Shown in pieces: positions 63,891 to 64,000 of a stretch of DNA of 64,000 bases. Each line of letters opens with the position of its first letter. Position 1 is the stretch's first letter. The notes beneath the pieces are model-generated. The model saw nothing but the letters and a program-made list of their open reading frames with translations. It was not told the DNA's origin and ran no database searches. The DNA is from DATFFO01 sp963744905. Lineage in GTDB: Bacteria; Actinomycetota; Acidimicrobiia; Spongiisociales; ZC4RG35. Both the position numbers and the translations under genes were made by a program. The stretch is from assembly GCA_963744905.1 (NCBI GenBank), contig CAVUUV010000002.1, forward strand, positions 124,001 through 188,000, given 5' to 3'.

Positions 63891-64000
63891 TCGATTTCTT
63901 CTTTCGTCGTGCCTCTTCTGGGTCGGTGTCGACCCACGAGTCCGAGCTGTTCAGCCCCGAGGGCGCAACCCCACCACATCACCTCTCGCGCCCGCCTGAC

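Noticed and set aside
63891..64000. Further gene at the right end
   Set aside because: No frame with a plausible start and protein-like sequence in the last 110 bases.

Overview
The window is GC-rich bacterial chromosome with gene content typical of Actinomycetota. It holds two F420-type LLM oxidoreductases, a DUF222/HNH (13E12-type) gene with an SOS-box-like palindrome, Ino1, the GlgE/TreS-maltokinase route and SUF iron-sulfur assembly. An uncultured acidimicrobial-type actinobacterium is my best guess; this is inference from gene families, not a phylogeny. No rRNA, tRNA, CRISPR array or insertion sequence was recognised, and no gene-free stretch exceeds about 300 bases.

Layout. 1-2.0 kb: a truncated secreted-type protein and a DUF222/HNH gene, both broken by frame shifts. 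2.0-6.7 kb: a tightly packed plus-strand cluster encoding MauE, a Tat-exported methylamine-dehydrogenase-light-chain-like Cys-rich protein with a repeat tail, a MauD/TlpA-like thioredoxin, a membrane protein, a small unknown protein and a surface repeat protein. 6.7-16.9 kb: a minus-strand run with an aminopeptidase P-type protein, a LipB-LipA fusion, an E2 and an E3, three small proteins and two acyl-CoA dehydrogenases. A divergent TetR regulator follows, with a clear palindrome between. 17.6-23.2 kb: metallo-beta-lactamase hydrolase, two LLM oxidoreductases, YbaK-like deacylase, then sufC-sufS-sufU. 23.3-32.7 kb (minus): xseB/xseA, fumC, GNAT, M42 peptidase, a second sufC, Rieske ferredoxin, sufD, family-5-type uracil-DNA glycosylase and a putative glycoside hydrolase. 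32.9-34.9 kb (plus): a sigma factor, a small membrane protein and AMP nucleosidase. 35.1-42.9 kb (minus): biotinyl-carboxyltransferase fusion, sufB, gltB. 43.1-46.1 kb: housekeeping and unknown genes. 46.2-63.3 kb (plus): ino1, then glgB-treY-treZ-malQ-glgX-glgE-treS/mak, a nearly continuous alpha-glucan/trehalose locus. The window closes with arfB.

How the genes work together. The E3-E2-LipBA run places lipoate attachment and synthesis beside lipoate-dependent subunits. The SUF genes lie in three separate groups, with sufC duplicated. The glucan locus covers branching (GlgB), debranching (GlgX), disproportionation (MalQ), trehalose production from glucan ends (TreY/TreZ), trehalose-maltose interconversion with maltose phosphorylation (TreS-Mak), and polymerisation of maltose-1-phosphate (GlgE).

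Two cross-cutting observations. First, every frame shift I could place (about fifteen, in six genes) moves the frame by one extra base in the coding direction. This suggests insertion errors in the underlying sequence, at least outside the DUF222/HNH gene. Second, two families of intergenic hairpin repeats recur; three copies of one lie within about 15 bases of minus-strand stop codons. The most novel-looking system is the 2.0-6.7 kb mau-like cluster, which has no large subunit and no MauG.
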